Positions 23,333 to 35,464 are shown, counted from the first letter of the stretch. The stretch is 64,000 nucleotides of DNA from Saksenaea vasiformis B4078 (GCA_000697055.1 JNDT01002360.1:124001-188000), one strand, 5' to 3'. Notes: a model not told the origin generated them from the sequence alone. Translations and numbers: made by a program.

Positions 23333-26300
23333 GTTTCTTCCCTCTTTACAGAAAAGAAAAAAGAAAAGAACGTGCTTTAAACGACTTTTTTCCAATTTTC
23401 CCAAAAAATCATACGCCTGCTACTTTTTTGCGCCGCTTAAAAATGATTGTGCGCTGGCTGAAAGTGATTTGATGGCCTTACAACCTGGCCTCGGAAGGAA
23501 AATGTCAGACATGTCCATGATGCTGCTGTTTATACGAATGCGTACGTTCAACCGCACAGATCTATTTTTGGAATGCAACGAGCAAATTTCTGCAAAAGCC
23601 AGAGTTAGAAAGGAACAAACCCCATTTTAAAAATGTCCTTTGATAGACACAGCATAGAAGGCACGCATAAAGGTTCAGCACGACAATAAAATGTATCCAT
23701 AGCAAAGAATTGTACTTCCTCAGTTCCCTGGTAGAATCCTCGAGTGACGTGGATTTACGCACATGGACTAAATTATTTCTCAGGAAGAACGAACTTGCAC
23801 CTGCAATGGAACAGACATAACATCCCAAATTCCGTTTTAAGAACGTTGATCAATGATGAGACGGGGATTCAGGTATTCCTGTTGTTTCTGTTTCAAGTAA
23901 GATAGATAGATAAATCAGAGATTTCAATGAGGCGATGATCGATTCTAGAGCAACCAGGTTATCTAGCGACTTGTATAACTATTGGATTTTGAATACCCAT
24001 TTGCGTCTATCCGAAGATATTTGACGTTACTTCCAGATAAACTCTGCGTCTTGGAGCACGTATTTTTACGTTTATCCGATGCTGTGATTTTCGTATCATA
24101 CTCTTCCACGTTACGTTTGTGTCATTGATAGCTTTCCATTATCTAAGGCAGCGACAGTAATTCATTGTCTCGTGCAAATGACGTGACAAAGATAGGGCTC
24201 GATATCTGGTGTTCGAGACAGGATACCATCGTCTCGTCTCGTGCAAACGATCAATCAGTGATCGGGTTCTTTTGACTCATAAAAACGGTGTCTCAGAAAC
24301 AGGATTCCGTCGTCTCATGCAAAAAGTGTGTTGAAGATAGGTTCCTTTTATCTCACACAAAAAGGACGTCTCAGATAACGGAAAGTGATGCATATTTAAA
24401 GCGAGCACTTCTTTTTCCTTTTTTCTTCTTCTTCTTTGGCCCTGTTGATACAAACATCCCCGGTACGGATGTCAACGTTTTATTACATATCCAGGATCAC
24501 TCATTTTTTTGTATGCCGTTTAGGCTGCATGACCGCTGTCCCGAACCGTCTTGGCCGTGCTGGTGCTTTATGCCCACACTCAAAGTACGTAAACGTTGTC
24601 ACACACACACACACTCAGTATCGCTCATCCTCCGCAATAGATTGCCAGACGATGTATCGCTTCAAGTCCTCTGCACGCCGTTTAAAAATGGCCGCTCCCA
24701 AGCCATCGGGTCCCCCCACCTCTCGCCGCCCCCACCGCTCCAGGTGCAGGGCTCTGGCCTCCGTCAATGGGCGGAAATACCCTTCGGCGGTAAGTGAAAT
24801 GGCATCCAAAGTATTATCCATTTACTAACCATGAATTATTTTTTATGCTGCCCGAATAAATTTTGCGTCCACTGGAGAGACCAAGTTCATGTAAGTTGAT
24901 TAATCCTCAGACGGAACATCGATGTACTAATGGCCGTATATTCGATTCTTCTTTAGCGCAAACCTGTCTCTTCAGAGGCGCAAGATTTATTCAGTGTAGC
25001 GTAAAAGATAACTCAATAAACAGTATGCAGATATTCCTAAGTAAGCTAATGGTCGCATGCCTAAGCTGGTAACTGATGAACCAATGCTATGCCATCACCA
25101 GTTGCTAATTGGATGATGCTTATTAATCATTGCATTATTATTCTGTATGGACATATATTATCTGCTCCCTTTTTAAAAAAATGATCCACGTCCAAAAGAG
25201 AAGGAAATATGAACAGCATCATCATAATATTAAGGAGAAATCACTCATTTTGGTTTAATTCGAATACCAAGCAGTGTGATCATCTACGAGGGAAAAAAAA
25301 CATCTGCAACTGAATAGAAAGAACACGGTCTTCCTGGACGGCTGTGACAATGACAAACCAGGACAGCTTTACGGTACCTTTGACGTTTTGGAAAACTTGG
25401 TTGTAGCAGGTCACCAATGAGCAATGATTATGCCATAAAGCATACAGTAACTCATCATAACGAAGCGCGTCTTTAACGGTAATCAGGATAATGAAGACTT
25501 GCATTACGCTATTTGGCCAGAGAAAGAAGCCAGTTCCGCGATGATAGAGTCCACGGGAAGTTGTAGGTACGCCTTGCCCAATGTATCTCATCTTGTATAT
25601 TACGTTGAACCCATCCGCACAAAGAACACTTGGGGCAATCGAACGAATTAGAAAAATGCATACCAACAAAACTAGGAGATGAATACAGGGTTAACTAGCA
25701 CAGCTTGCAGATTATCAGCTCGTTACAATTGATAGCTCATCAGATTAGACCGCGCACCTTGAACTACAGAGACGCTATATCATACTACCGCATTCAATAG
25801 AAATGCTCTACCAAAGTTCTTGTAATTTGGAATAGCCGCATAGCGGCTGCATTAATCCTCATTCAGAGAGGAAGCCCTTTTATCAGTTTAATCACGCAAA
25901 AAAAAAAAAAAAAAAACTCTGATTTGCTGCGTTCATATTATTTTTAGAAACACGAATCCAATGACAAGGAGCTTCTGTGATGGACAGACAGTTGCGCATT
26001 TTGCCTGCATTCTTCTCACAATTCAGGTCAATTACTGCAGAGCTTACTTGCGTGTGTAGGCCGCCTGCACGATCATTGCCTTTACGACGTTGTCGCATGA
26101 TCATTTCAAAGGTCAGCAACAACGACGTTAACCGTCTGTCCTAGCAGACATTAAGTTATTATCGGCAAATGTCGTACCTTTAAAGATTATAGCAGAAACG
26201 CTCCGACACATCCAGAGATTATAAGTCCGTGGAAGCATGTCAACACTTCAACTGACTTGTCTAGCTGCAAGCGATTGACATCCCTTCTCTGGAGTGTAGG

Positions 26301-26861
26301 TTTTAAATGCCTCAAAGGCGTGGCTAGGCCGACTAAAAGATGATAAGACGATATTGTTTGGTCGCGGCAATGGGTCTCTCACACTTGGCTGTCATTGGAT
26401 TGCCTGCCCTTGGCATTCATTCTATAAGGAAGAAACGATGCTGACAATGGATCATTCTCACTTATGGTTTATAAACGTGTGAGGAAGAACTGCTACTACT
26501 ACTACTACTACTCCTTTTATCATGTGAGTTTGGGAGTACAAGAGAATCCCGTCAGTGTCACATCGTATGTTTGTAAAGGAAAACGGCCTTTTTTTCGTCC
26601 AAAAGGTCTTGTTCATACATACAGAGGTCCTTGAAATGTACATGTTTCCTTGTTCCTGTTCTTACACGCAGAGTTGCATGTTTGTGCTTTGTTCCTTTTT
26701 TATTTTGGTGAAGTTGTAAAGGCTATTTGAGCGAATTCCATCATTTAAGTTTGACAATCATTTACAATACGAACTATACAATCTCGTTTTATCTCCGCTA
26801 CCTTTTTTTTTTGCCCTCTTTGCTTTCCAAACGTGAAACAAGAAAAAAAAAGAAAAAAAGA
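23333..26861. other. Gene-poor interval, PDI to GATA factor
   Basis: 3.5 kb without a supported gene. It holds the PDI promoter (right of 23332), a degenerate tandem repeat (24160-24380), and a locally GC-rich patch at 24640-24800 that is open on both strands and may be a gene remnant. A 129-residue minus-strand frame at 25280-25669 has hydrophobic segments but no recognisable family. The last few hundred bases should be the GATA-factor promoter. A TAC/AGT triplet run lies near 26490-26512. Confidence 0.4.
24160..24380. repeat. Degenerate tandem repeat, period about 78 bp
   Basis: Two full units (24211-24289 and 24290-24367) flanked by partial ones. Shared blocks in order: GTCTCAGA/GTTCGAGA, ACAGGATNCC, TCGTCTC, GCAAA, GATNGGTTC, TTTTNNCTCA, AAAAAGGAC. 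The partial unit at about 24168-24210 has GTCTCGTGCAAA and AAAGATAGGG. The partial unit at 24368-24381 has GTCTCAGATAACGG. Found by eye. Confidence 0.7.
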
Positions 26862-28154
26862 ATGTCACAGGCCCCTGATCCTCCATTGTCTCCCGTAACT
26901 AAGAAAAAACAGAAGAAGAAAGAAGCACATGAACCTGTTGGTGTTTCGGCGACGGCATGTGCCAACTGTGGAACGACAACGACACCTCTTTGGCGACGGG
27001 CCCCTAATGGCGACACGATTTGTAATGCTTGTGGTCTTTATCTAAAGGCTCGCAAAGACAAGCGTCCTTTAACACTGAAACGGAATGTACGCAAGCAAGT
27101 TGAGAATGATTGTGGAAGTGGTAATGGTCCTCCGAGTGGTTCATGTCCTGGAGGTGGTCAGTGCAACGGGACGGGTGGTTCTGCATCATGCGCTGGTTGT
27201 CCTGCATTTAACCAACATCAGGTCAATCGCCAAAGCTTGGTTTGTGCCAACTGTCGAACCACCACGACGCCACTTTGGCGGCGGGACGAGGCGAATAACA
27301 CGATTTGCAATGCATGTGGTCTATACTATAAGCTGCATAATGTCCATCGGCCTGTCAGTATGAAACGAAGTATCATTAAGCGCAGGAAACGAATTATCGT
27401 AGCGGATCATACAACGGACGAAGAAGGAGAAGAACAAGAACAAGAAGAACAAGAACAAGGAGCAGCAGCAACAAAAACAACAACACCAGAGAAATCCACT
27501 TCGCCACCGTCGACACAACAACAGGAGATACCACACGACATGCGAACCAAAAAGACAAAACGACATCGAGTGGTCAAAAGCGGGTTGTCTGTGATTAGTA
27601 GTAGTAGTAGTAATAGTACCTATGCGAGTCCTGTGCCGGCCATTGAGGATTATATTGTACCCAAACGGTCGGAAAACCCCATGGTCCCTCCTCCATTACC
27701 GCCACCTCCAGCGCTGGAACGACGGCGGCCTCCTCAGCCACGTACACCTCCTATGGCTCTTATAACGACACCAATGGAAGATCGAACATTACCACATATT
27801 GATCCTGTCCGGTTTTACCCATCACAGATGGATAAAACAACAAAAAAAACGACGACGACAACGACGTCCTATTCTTCCCGGGGTCCGATTGAGCATTTTG
27901 CGTTGCCACCGATTTCTTCACAACGACAAAACAATGCTAGCACCTCACCCCAACAACATCGCCTCCCTCCCATTCAACTCCCTTCCATCACCCCTGTCTA
28001 TCCTGAACTGACGGAATTTGACGCTACATTGGAACATTTGCAACGGTTACGACAACAGGTCAAGCCGGACCAGATCCATGCGTTTTCACAGCTGCTGCAA
28101 GCCTTTAAAGAGATTGAATTCAAAGCAGAAGCCATTCTGGAAAAAAATAACTGA
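26862..28154 (+). CDS. GATA-type iron-responsive transcription repressor (SreA/Fep1/Urbs1-like)
   Basis: Intronless gene for 430 residues. Two GATA zinc fingers are clear: CANCGTTTTPLWRR with CNACGLYLKARKDKRP (from about residue 33), and CANCRTTTTPLWRR with CNACGLYYKLHNVHRP (from about residue 128), the latter followed by a basic tail IIKRRKRI. Between them lies a Cys-rich segment with CPGGGQCNGTGGSASCAGCP, the hallmark of the fungal siderophore/iron regulators SreA, SRE, Fep1 and Urbs1. In that family the Cys-rich segment senses iron and the factor represses iron-uptake genes when iron is high. The C-terminal half is Gln/Pro/Ser-rich and ends in a probable coiled coil (FDATLEHLQRLRQQ ... FKAEAILEKN), as seen in Fep1-type repressors. 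The start at 26862 follows an A-rich leader; upstream in-frame codons lack an ATG. Target genes are not identifiable here. Confidence 0.93.
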   Translation: MSQAPDPPLSPVTKKKQKKKEAHEPVGVSATACANCGTTTTPLWRRAPNGDTICNACGLYLKARKDKRPLTLKRNVRKQVENDCGSGNGPPSGSCPGGGQCNGTGGSASCAGCPAFNQHQVNRQSLVCANCRTTTTPLWRRDEANNTICNACGLYYKLHNVHRPVSMKRSIIKRRKRIIVADHTTDEEGEEQEQEEQEQGAAATKTTTPEKSTSPPSTQQQEIPHDMRTKKTKRHRVVKSGLSVISSSSSNSTYASPVPAIEDYIVPKRSENPMVPPPLPPPPALERRRPPQPRTPPMALITTPMEDRTLPHIDPVRFYPSQMDKTTKKTTTTTTSYSSRGPIEHFALPPISSQRQNNASTSPQQHRLPPIQLPSITPVYPELTEFDATLEHLQRLRQQVKPDQIHAFSQLLQAFKEIEFKAEAILEKNN

Positions 28155-28472
28155 AAACCGGTTTCTCTTCTTCTTTTCTTTCCTTATATTACATACGTTT
28201 ATATATACATATATACATCCTTTTTTTTTTTTTTTTGCTAAACAAAGAAAAGAAATTCAAGCTGAAATTGGTCCCCTTACCCATCCCTTCCCTTTTTTAT
28301 TTTTTTTTTTACCAGTGTATAAACAGAAGAGAATTTTATTGTAAAAACCGAGAGACACAACGAAGAAGAAGAAGATACATACATACAAAAACCCAAGAAA
28401 AGAAAAGAAGACAGAAGAAAAAGGAAAGAAAAGAAAAGAAAGAATAATGATTACTTATTATACGGAAAAACT
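28155..28472. other. Short convergent intergenic region, poly-T and AAG-rich
   Basis: 318 bp between the stops of two convergent genes. It holds T-tracts (28220-28236, 28291-28309), a TATATACATATATAC stretch and purine-rich AAGAA runs. It presumably carries both 3' UTRs and poly(A) signals. No gene is seen. Confidence 0.5.
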
Positions 28473-30872
28473 TCATGTGTGCTTTATATGTACATGACCT
28501 TTTCGATCATAGGGATATCGAAGATAGGTGGATGAAGCAGAAAGCGACGACGACGACATTTCCGAGCGTGCGCGTCGTGGTTGGTCTTGTTCTTCTTCAT
28601 CAAGTTGTCTAATGCGTTTGTTCTTCAGATAATCCCAAGGATCCATTCCGTTTGATCGTTTTGATCCCAATGGTTTGATGGGAGATTTGACGCGGTTGGG
28701 AAGAAGATGATGATCTCCTCCTCCTACTCCTCCTCCTTCTCCTTCTTGTGTATCTTTCCACCAACCACTCACTAAGCCAAAGCGAATGGTGACCTTGGCA
28801 ATCTCTTCCGTTGGCGTGACCGATAAATGACGACGATTGACGTCGTAAACAGGAAAGGAGCGTTCGGTTAGAATACGATCGATGGTGGTGACAAGGTGTT
28901 GATCATCGTCGCCTGTATTCTGGTAACTATAGACGGAGGGCGATGGCGTCTCAAAGGCCAATCCCATGAGGGGGATTTGGGCTACGCCGACGGTTTCCTT
29001 GTTAAAGCCATCCTGTCTATCATCCTGTAAAACCAGCGACACCTCGAGGCGGCATTGATCATCCAGCCACTTTTGGATATCATACAAGTAGCCCCTCAAA
29101 TGGAAGCATGACGGACCCGTCTTGTTTCCGGAGAGAGAAGATGCGGGGCACATGACTCTTGTGGACAGAAAGGAGTAGCTGAAAAAAGGCTTGAACTGAA
29201 TACCGCGGCGGGCGGACTTTGAGGTGGTACTTTTGCGCAAAAGTGGCTGGAGATGATCGGCATGGACGATGTTGAAATAAAATGTATAGGGCGAGGTGCC
29301 TTTGCCAATTTGGTGATAACGCAGTACTTCATCGGGTGATTGGTGTGCAATGGGAGCGGGCGACACCATGCTTCGTTTTCGTAGTAGTGTGGAAGTGCGT
29401 CGTGAGCTACGGGACGGGATCGGAGGATTTTTCGTGGTTGTGGGGGAAGCAGCCAATGTCTCCGATGTGAAGAGTTTTGTTTTCCGCAAGGCGGCTGTTA
29501 ACTGGTCCATGGTCAGATCAGCAACAGAAGAATGCCCCCTTCGTCTATTTTGCTGCCCACCACCACCACCACCACCGCTACTATGATTATTCTTGTCATG
29601 TTCATCCTCCTCCTCTTCTTCTTCTTCTCTTGTTGTCGATGGTCTTGTCAGATCAATATGTGATCTTACGCGGCGTAGTCGATCGGAGGGCATTTTCGTG
29701 AATACATCGGGTGATTTTCTCCGCAACAACAACGGAATTTCATTCGTGTCTGTTGTTAAGGCAGCGTTATCCTTTGCAGACACCGAGCGCAGTAATAATG
29801 GCGTTGTTGTTTTTTTAAGTTGCGGTGAGGAGGGAGTCGGTGGTTCTGTTTTATGATCTAAATAGTTGTCATGGTCTAAAAGGTCATTTGTAGAAGAAGA
29901 TTGTTGTTGTTTTTTTGTATTCGTTGCATAACGTCGTTGTCTTTGGATTTGTTTTTGTTGTAGTTTCGATTGTTCAATAAAGGAAAAGGTGGTTGTTGTT
30001 GTTGTTTTTCTACGTTGTTGTTGATCAGGTGTCTGTGTTCTTTTCTTTGAATAAAAAGAAGGTGGAGAGGATAAAATAGTAGTTGTTGCATCGGAGAAAA
30101 GTAAAGGTGTATCCACACTACTATTGTTACTACTACTACTAGTAGTAGTAGGTTGACTCGTCGTTGTTGTACTGGGACTGAGTAGAAAGGAATTGTTACC
30201 TAATGACCTGAGTTCCAAGCTTGGTTCGGAGGTAGGATCATATTTTGGTGAAGGCTGTTGTTGTTGTAGTTGTTTTTTATCGGGCATGGCGACAATGAAG
30301 AGACCTGCTTTAAGTTGTTCCGGTCGATTGGGGATGGGTTGCCAAGCACCTTTATCGACAACAAACTGATTGACTTCGTCTAATTGACGTTGACCGTGAT
30401 GTTGTATAACCATTTTAGCATTGGACAATTGTAATCGAATGCAACCCAAGGTAGTTGAATTGGCATTAAGCGATAAGGTTGTGATGGTTAATATAATTTG
30501 AGCATTATTCGTTCGTAGTCTGTTTAAGAGTTTTGTTGAGACAAGGTAGGCAAGTGTTGTATGAAAGTAGACAGTGCCATCCGTAGCTATAGTTGCAGGA
30601 GCAGTACTGATGACGGTTGTTGGTGGAATAAGGTCGTCAACAGCAGCCGGTAAACGTAGTTCTAGTTTGCTTTGTATACGAATATCGTGTTCTTCTGTAT
30701 GAGCAAAGTGGCGACCTTTAAGTTTTTTTAATAAAGCGAAAAAAAAAACACAAAAAAACATAAATAAGAATCAATATGAGTGGATAAGTTTCGAAATAAT
30801 ATAATAATAAAAACCTTGTTGTATTGCCACCAAGATAGCATATTCACAAGTCGTGGTTAGCAATAACGACAT
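28473..30872 (-). CDS. CEP120-like C2-domain protein
   Basis: Two exons (30872-30815 and 30715-28473) give 766 residues. The start MSLLLTTTCEYAILVAIQQG-RHF, created by splicing, matches the opening of animal CEP120 (LLIVVSILEGRHF as recalled). The rest of the N-terminal C2 fold follows: SKLELRLP, TLAYLVSTKLLNRLRTN, TTLGCIRLQLSNAK and WQPI. A long low-complexity middle (Gln, Ser, Thr and Gly runs) separates it from a second C2/DUF3668-like part: YTFYFNIVHADHLQPLL, FFSYSFLS, RGYLYDIQKWLDDQCRLEVS, VGVAQIPLMGL and FPVYDVN, with IAKVTIRFGLVSGWW. Animal CEP120 acts in centriole elongation, and moulds of this group are thought to lack centrioles, so the role here is open. The first exon choice is well supported by phase and motif. 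CEP120 kinship is inference from motifs, not from a search. Convergent with the GATA gene. Confidence 0.68.
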
Positions 30873-30992
30873 TCAAAAAGGACACAGAAACGTGCGAACA
30901 AAAAAAAAAAAAAAAAACTTAAAATATAAAAAGTAAAAATATCAAAAAATAAAAATATAAGAGAAAAAAGGGGGGAGAGAGAGGGAAAAGAG

Positions 30993-31029
<37 letters not shown>
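30993..31029. repeat. 37-bp poly(A) run in a purine-rich intergenic block
   Basis: Uninterrupted A run between the CEP120-like gene start and the importin alpha stop. The whole 30900-31160 block is A-rich or T-rich with little sequence complexity, so assembly length here may be unreliable. Confidence 0.9.
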
Positions 31030-31032
<3 letters not shown>

Positions 31033-31160
31033 AGACTGAAAAAAAAAAAATATAAAATAAAAATTTCCAGCTTTGTGTGGTACAAAAAAAAATATTCTCC
31101 TTTTTTTTTTCTCTTACTTTTTGGTTTCTTTTCTTTTTTTTTTCTTTTCTTTTCTTCTTT

Positions 31161-33025
31161 TTATTGACCAAAATTGAATCCACCTTGAGGTGCTTCCACT
31201 TGTCTAAATGCAAATTGTCCACCTTCCATCTCTGGTGCCATTTCTGCATCATGTTCTTCTCCATCGTTATTAAAGTAATTATCAATCACATGATATGCCT
31301 TGTTGTAGATTTCTTTGTTAGCATGTGACTGCAACGAGAGAATATAGTCGAGACCACCGCATTCTTCAATCATGGATGTATAGGGGTTTAGTCCATCTGT
31401 CGTATTGGCCTTTTCAATTTCTCCAAGTCGTAAGATATTCTCCAATCCATCCAATGCAACTGCTGTAATCTTGTTATCCATCGTCGTCATGATGTCACAT
31501 AATGGTTTAATACATCCTTCCGATACAATATACTTGATTTGTTCCAATTTGTTCAATCCTCCCGAAGTTGCATTACAAATGGCCCAACATGCTTCCTTCT
31601 TCGTCTTAAAATCTCCGTGACTAAGAATGTAAATCAGTGGTTGGATCAAGCCACCATCGATCACTGCTTGAATTTGTGCATTGTTGCCAGCAGTAATATT
31701 GGAAATTGTCCAACATGTTTCTTTTCGGATACTCTCCTTTGGACTGGATAATAAACGATACAATGCATTAATCACTCCACAGTTGATCACTGCTTGTGTC
31801 TGCATATCGTCTCCTGTGACAATATTTCCAACAGATCGAAGAGCGGGTGTTTGAACAACAGGTGAAGGATGATTCAATAATTCAACCAATCGACTGCATA
31901 CGCCTGAATCAACCACTGCTTGAATACATTCATTGGGTCCATCGGATAAATAAGAAATAGCCCAACAAGCATCAATAAGCATTTCCTCATCAGAAGAAAG
32001 AATCAACTGTGCCAACGTAGGTAAAGCAGGCGAAATCTAAGGAAAACAAAACAAAATCAATCATTCCTATCTGTCTCTCCATCATCATAATAATAAATAA
32101 GAAACGTACCATTTGCCAGTTGGGTTGAGGGTTCTTTCCACGACAAAAGTTGGAAAGTGTCCATGTAGCATTACGTAGCATGGATAATTTGGACATTTCT
32201 TGAAAGATGGACAACAAGGGAGGTAAAGCACCAGCTCCCAAAACATAATCACGACAACGAGGATTATCACCAGCAATATTACCAAGTGCCCAAACAGCCT
32301 AAAATTGCATTTTGACATTGTCAGTTAAATAAAAATAAAAACAAAGAGATAATCCTCCCCGTACCTGTTCTTTCACTTCCACTTCTGGACTACTCAATAA
32401 TTCAATAAAGTAAGGAACGGAACCAGCATCAATCACCGTTTGCGTTTGCGTTGAAGAACCAGAAGCAATGTTCGTCAATGCCCATGCGGATTCAAACTTT
32501 TAGAGGAAAAGAAAAAAGTTAGATTCTGCTGGTTTGAAACAACCCTAAAAAAAAAGAAAAGAAAACAAGACCGCATGCTTTTTACCTGAATGGTTGGAAC
32601 GGGTGAACGAAGAAATTCAACAAACCGTGGGACTACGCCACAAGCAATCACTTGTTCAATGGGAGGATTCTTTTCTTTGGAAAGTAATTTTCGAAATTGG
32701 GTGGTTGCCTCCAGTTGCAGGTCGACATCATCAGAGTAAACACCTTGCACCATACTCGGCAACATTTCCATAAGCTACAACTAGTCTGTTAATCCCTTTA
32801 CTCAATACACCTTTTTCTATTCACCTGTTCATCGAGAACAGCAGTGTCCGCTTCGTCATCCGAGTCGTCCGACAGATTCTGAAGGTTGAAGTTTCTTCTC
32901 TTGGCTAGATTTTCTTCCTTCTTTTGTTTACGGATTTCAACCTGGGCCGTTTCTCGGCGCCGTCTAACTTCTTCCGGCTTAAAATGGCTACGAGCCTTAA
33001 ATGTGCTGCGGCGAAGATCATCCAT
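31161..33025 (-). CDS. SRP1: Importin subunit alpha (karyopherin alpha)
   Basis: Nuclear import adaptor that binds classical NLS cargo and importin beta. Five exons (33025-32825, 32774-32586, 32496-32365, 32298-32110, 32036-31161) encode 528 residues, the usual size. The N-terminus [20 protein letters not shown] with [19 protein letters not shown] is the importin-beta-binding domain. Armadillo repeats follow with the NLS-binding Trp/Asn pairs visible: [68 protein letters not shown] and [12 protein letters not shown]. The acidic tail [19 protein letters not shown] is standard. All exons but one are multiples of three at phase 0. The symbol follows the yeast orthologue. No oddities apart from intron-rich 5' half and uninterrupted 3' half. 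Confidence 0.96.
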
Positions 33026-33127
33026 AATGAACAGTGAAAGAAGAAAAAAAAAAAAAAGCAAAGCGGAAAGTAAAAAAAAAAAAAAATTTGATGGAATTAA
33101 CTTTTCCTTTTTTTTTTATTTATTTAT

Positions 33128-34274
33128 TTAAGCATAGCGTTTTAAATGAGAGACAATAAGATCAAGTCCATGAAGATACTGTGGTGTCTCAAGAGGTACA
33201 GACATAAAACCATGAATCGCACCAATCACTCGGACAGCTACAGCTTGTACCCCTACATCTGTCAATCGACGTGCAAATTCTTCACCTTCGTCACATAAAG
33301 AATCACACTCCGCCAAAAGAACTAATGTAGGAGGCAATCCAGCTAATTCCTCATCCGTTGCAATAGCTGGTGTTGCTCGTATATCTTGAAGCTCCTTCAA
33401 AGGCTTCGTAAGATAAGCCGCTCCTATTTTGGCTGCGACATCTTGTGACAGTGTATATTCTCCTTGGCCATAAAGTTTAACTGATTCGTAGTCATCTCGA
33501 TTAACTACCAAAGGAGGATAAATAAGTATTTGAGACTTGATCCCATGCGATCCACGTTGCTTGGCTATGACTAAAGAAAAGAAATTGTCAGAAACATAAT
33601 GCAGAAATCACTTCATTCTTACTGGTTATTCCCGCCGCTAGATTGCCACCAGCAGAGTCACCGCCTACAACAACACCATCTCCTTTAATTTTGAGTTCTG
33701 CGTGGTGTTTTAACATCCATTCGACTGTTGCATACGATTCTTCAAAGGCAACGGGAAACTTGACCTCAGGACTAAGACTGTACTCTAAAAATACAACTGC
33801 AACATGTGCCTTCACACAGATCTAAAAAGCACACACAATGGTTAAATTACATATATCCGTGGAATGCACACAAATCTTTACATCGTGAACAAGCTTTGCA
33901 TGTGTATTTTTACTACCAAAGGCCCATCCACCACCATGGCTGTAAAAAAAAAAAAAAAAATTTAAGTACCAAATTATCCCAGGTTGTTCATTCATTTCTT
34001 ACAGATAGAGGAGTGCCGGTAGCACTTCATTTTCTGTGCCTGGTGGACGCAGAATAATCACATCTAATTCTCGTCCATCAACGGTGATCTTTCGCACCGT
34101 TTCGTCCACCTCTGCTAGAGGTACTTTGGATTCCGCTGAAAACTTCTCCATGGAGGCGCGCATTGCCACGAGGTCAAAGGAAGTGTCATTTGCCAAACCG
34201 AATTTGTTTTTACACACTTCGACGTACACGGGATGAATAGGAAGCTTCTTTTCAGTAGTAGTGCTGTTTGTCAT
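33128..34274 (-). CDS. Alpha/beta-hydrolase esterase (HSL/Abhydrolase_3 family)
   Basis: Four exons (34274-34003, 33939-33882, 33821-33623, 33570-33128) give 323 residues. Family hallmarks: oxyanion-hole HGGGWAFGS (joined across intron 1), nucleophile elbow GGDSAGGN, acid Asp in LLAECDSLCDEGEEF, and catalytic His in GAIHGFM. FLEYSLSPEVKFPVAFEE is the usual loop preceding the elbow. This is the hormone-sensitive-lipase-like group, which hydrolyses short carboxyl esters or lactones. There is no signal peptide (MTNSTTTEKKLPIHPVYVEV), so it is probably cytosolic. The true substrate cannot be deduced. It lies only about 100 bp downstream of the importin alpha start on the same strand, so its 3' end borders the importin promoter. 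Confidence 0.92.
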
Positions 34275-35464
34275 GGTCTACAGAAAACACTCTGTTCGAC
34301 TTTGGTACCTATTTATGCTATAATCGAGCCCGGTGTAACGGGCAGACTGCGGGTTCCCCGATAATTCATCCGTGTCGATTGTACCACCAAATAGCTCATG
34401 TCTCTCTCCTTAGCTCGGATGCTATTTCACACAACTTTCCTATCTATCGGGTTCTTGGTTTTTTTTTTTCCGTTTTTTTGCCTCCTTGGATGAAAGATGA
34501 AAAATTGGATAAATCATTAACAAAAGGAGAAGAACAAATAAAGCTTAGTGCGCTAACCTAAACAACAGAGATCGTTTTGTTCATGAGCCACGCAGGATGA
34601 GCACGGCATACCAGACGCGTCTATGCTTGTCTCACCCGAAAGACGGTCCTGCGTAACCAATGCATGGTGGTTTATTACATTTTCATGCGTGGATTTTCCT
34701 CTTGACGGACGAATCTCCTAGAAGAAAAAAAAAAAAATCCCCCCTTGTATGAGTTCCAACCCCCGTCATGGAGAACATAACCAAGCTCTATCCTATTATC
34801 ACTCTTCAAGAAACCAATAATTCATCATCCAAACGCATGTCTGCTTTGACCCCCAATCTTCATTGTCACACCACCTCTTACCATGAATCTATCCACCACT
34901 GCTCGGCAAATTGAACTGCTAAGCCAATGCCTATTTTTATCCCAAAATGTTCCGATGACAATCTAAAATTTTGACTCACTCACAATCCGTAACAATAACA
35001 TTAATAATAAACCGGTTGACAAATGTCCTGGAAACCTCTCTTTTCTGTGCGTTATCTTCTCTTTATGTTCAGCGTTATTCTCCGCACCACTCTATGAGAT
35101 TTGTTCCTGGGTTCTCCGTGATACATTCTTCCTTCTTCACACAATTCCGTATGCTGCCGGAACTTCTCTCTTTTCGGGCGTTCAATGATAGGACCAGTAG
35201 CCTTTTGGGAGACTGAAACCCTCAGGACATTGTCACCACAGAAAAAAAACTACCTCAGTCAATCAGAAATCTTATTGTTTCGCATCCACAGAACACATAG
35301 ACAAAAACAACACAAGTTAACTGTTTATCACACCCCAACCTGGCCTTTTCTCTCTCTCTTGGTGCTGTAAACTCAAATACCGCACTCTGAGTGATTGTCC
35401 GCCCTCCCCCTTTACACGAAACATTGCAAACAATGATCAGCAAGAAAATCAAGGCAAGTAAGAT
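34275..35464. other. Intergenic, esterase upstream region
   Basis: No supported gene. The first few hundred bases to the right of 34274 should be the esterase promoter. The remainder contains only short frames with no domain. Confidence 0.45.

Noticed and set aside
23562..23828. Minus-strand open frame upstream of the PDI gene
   Set aside because: No domain, no conserved motif, poor start context. It lies in the probable PDI promoter and has composition like non-coding DNA.
25280..25669. 129-codon minus-strand frame with hydrophobic stretches
   Set aside because: No recognised family and no supporting splice structure. It may be chance or a relic, so it is mentioned only in the interval note.
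29282..29856. Plus-strand frames antisense to the CEP120-like gene
   Set aside because: They arise from triplet-repeat-rich coding DNA on the other strand and show no domain of their own.
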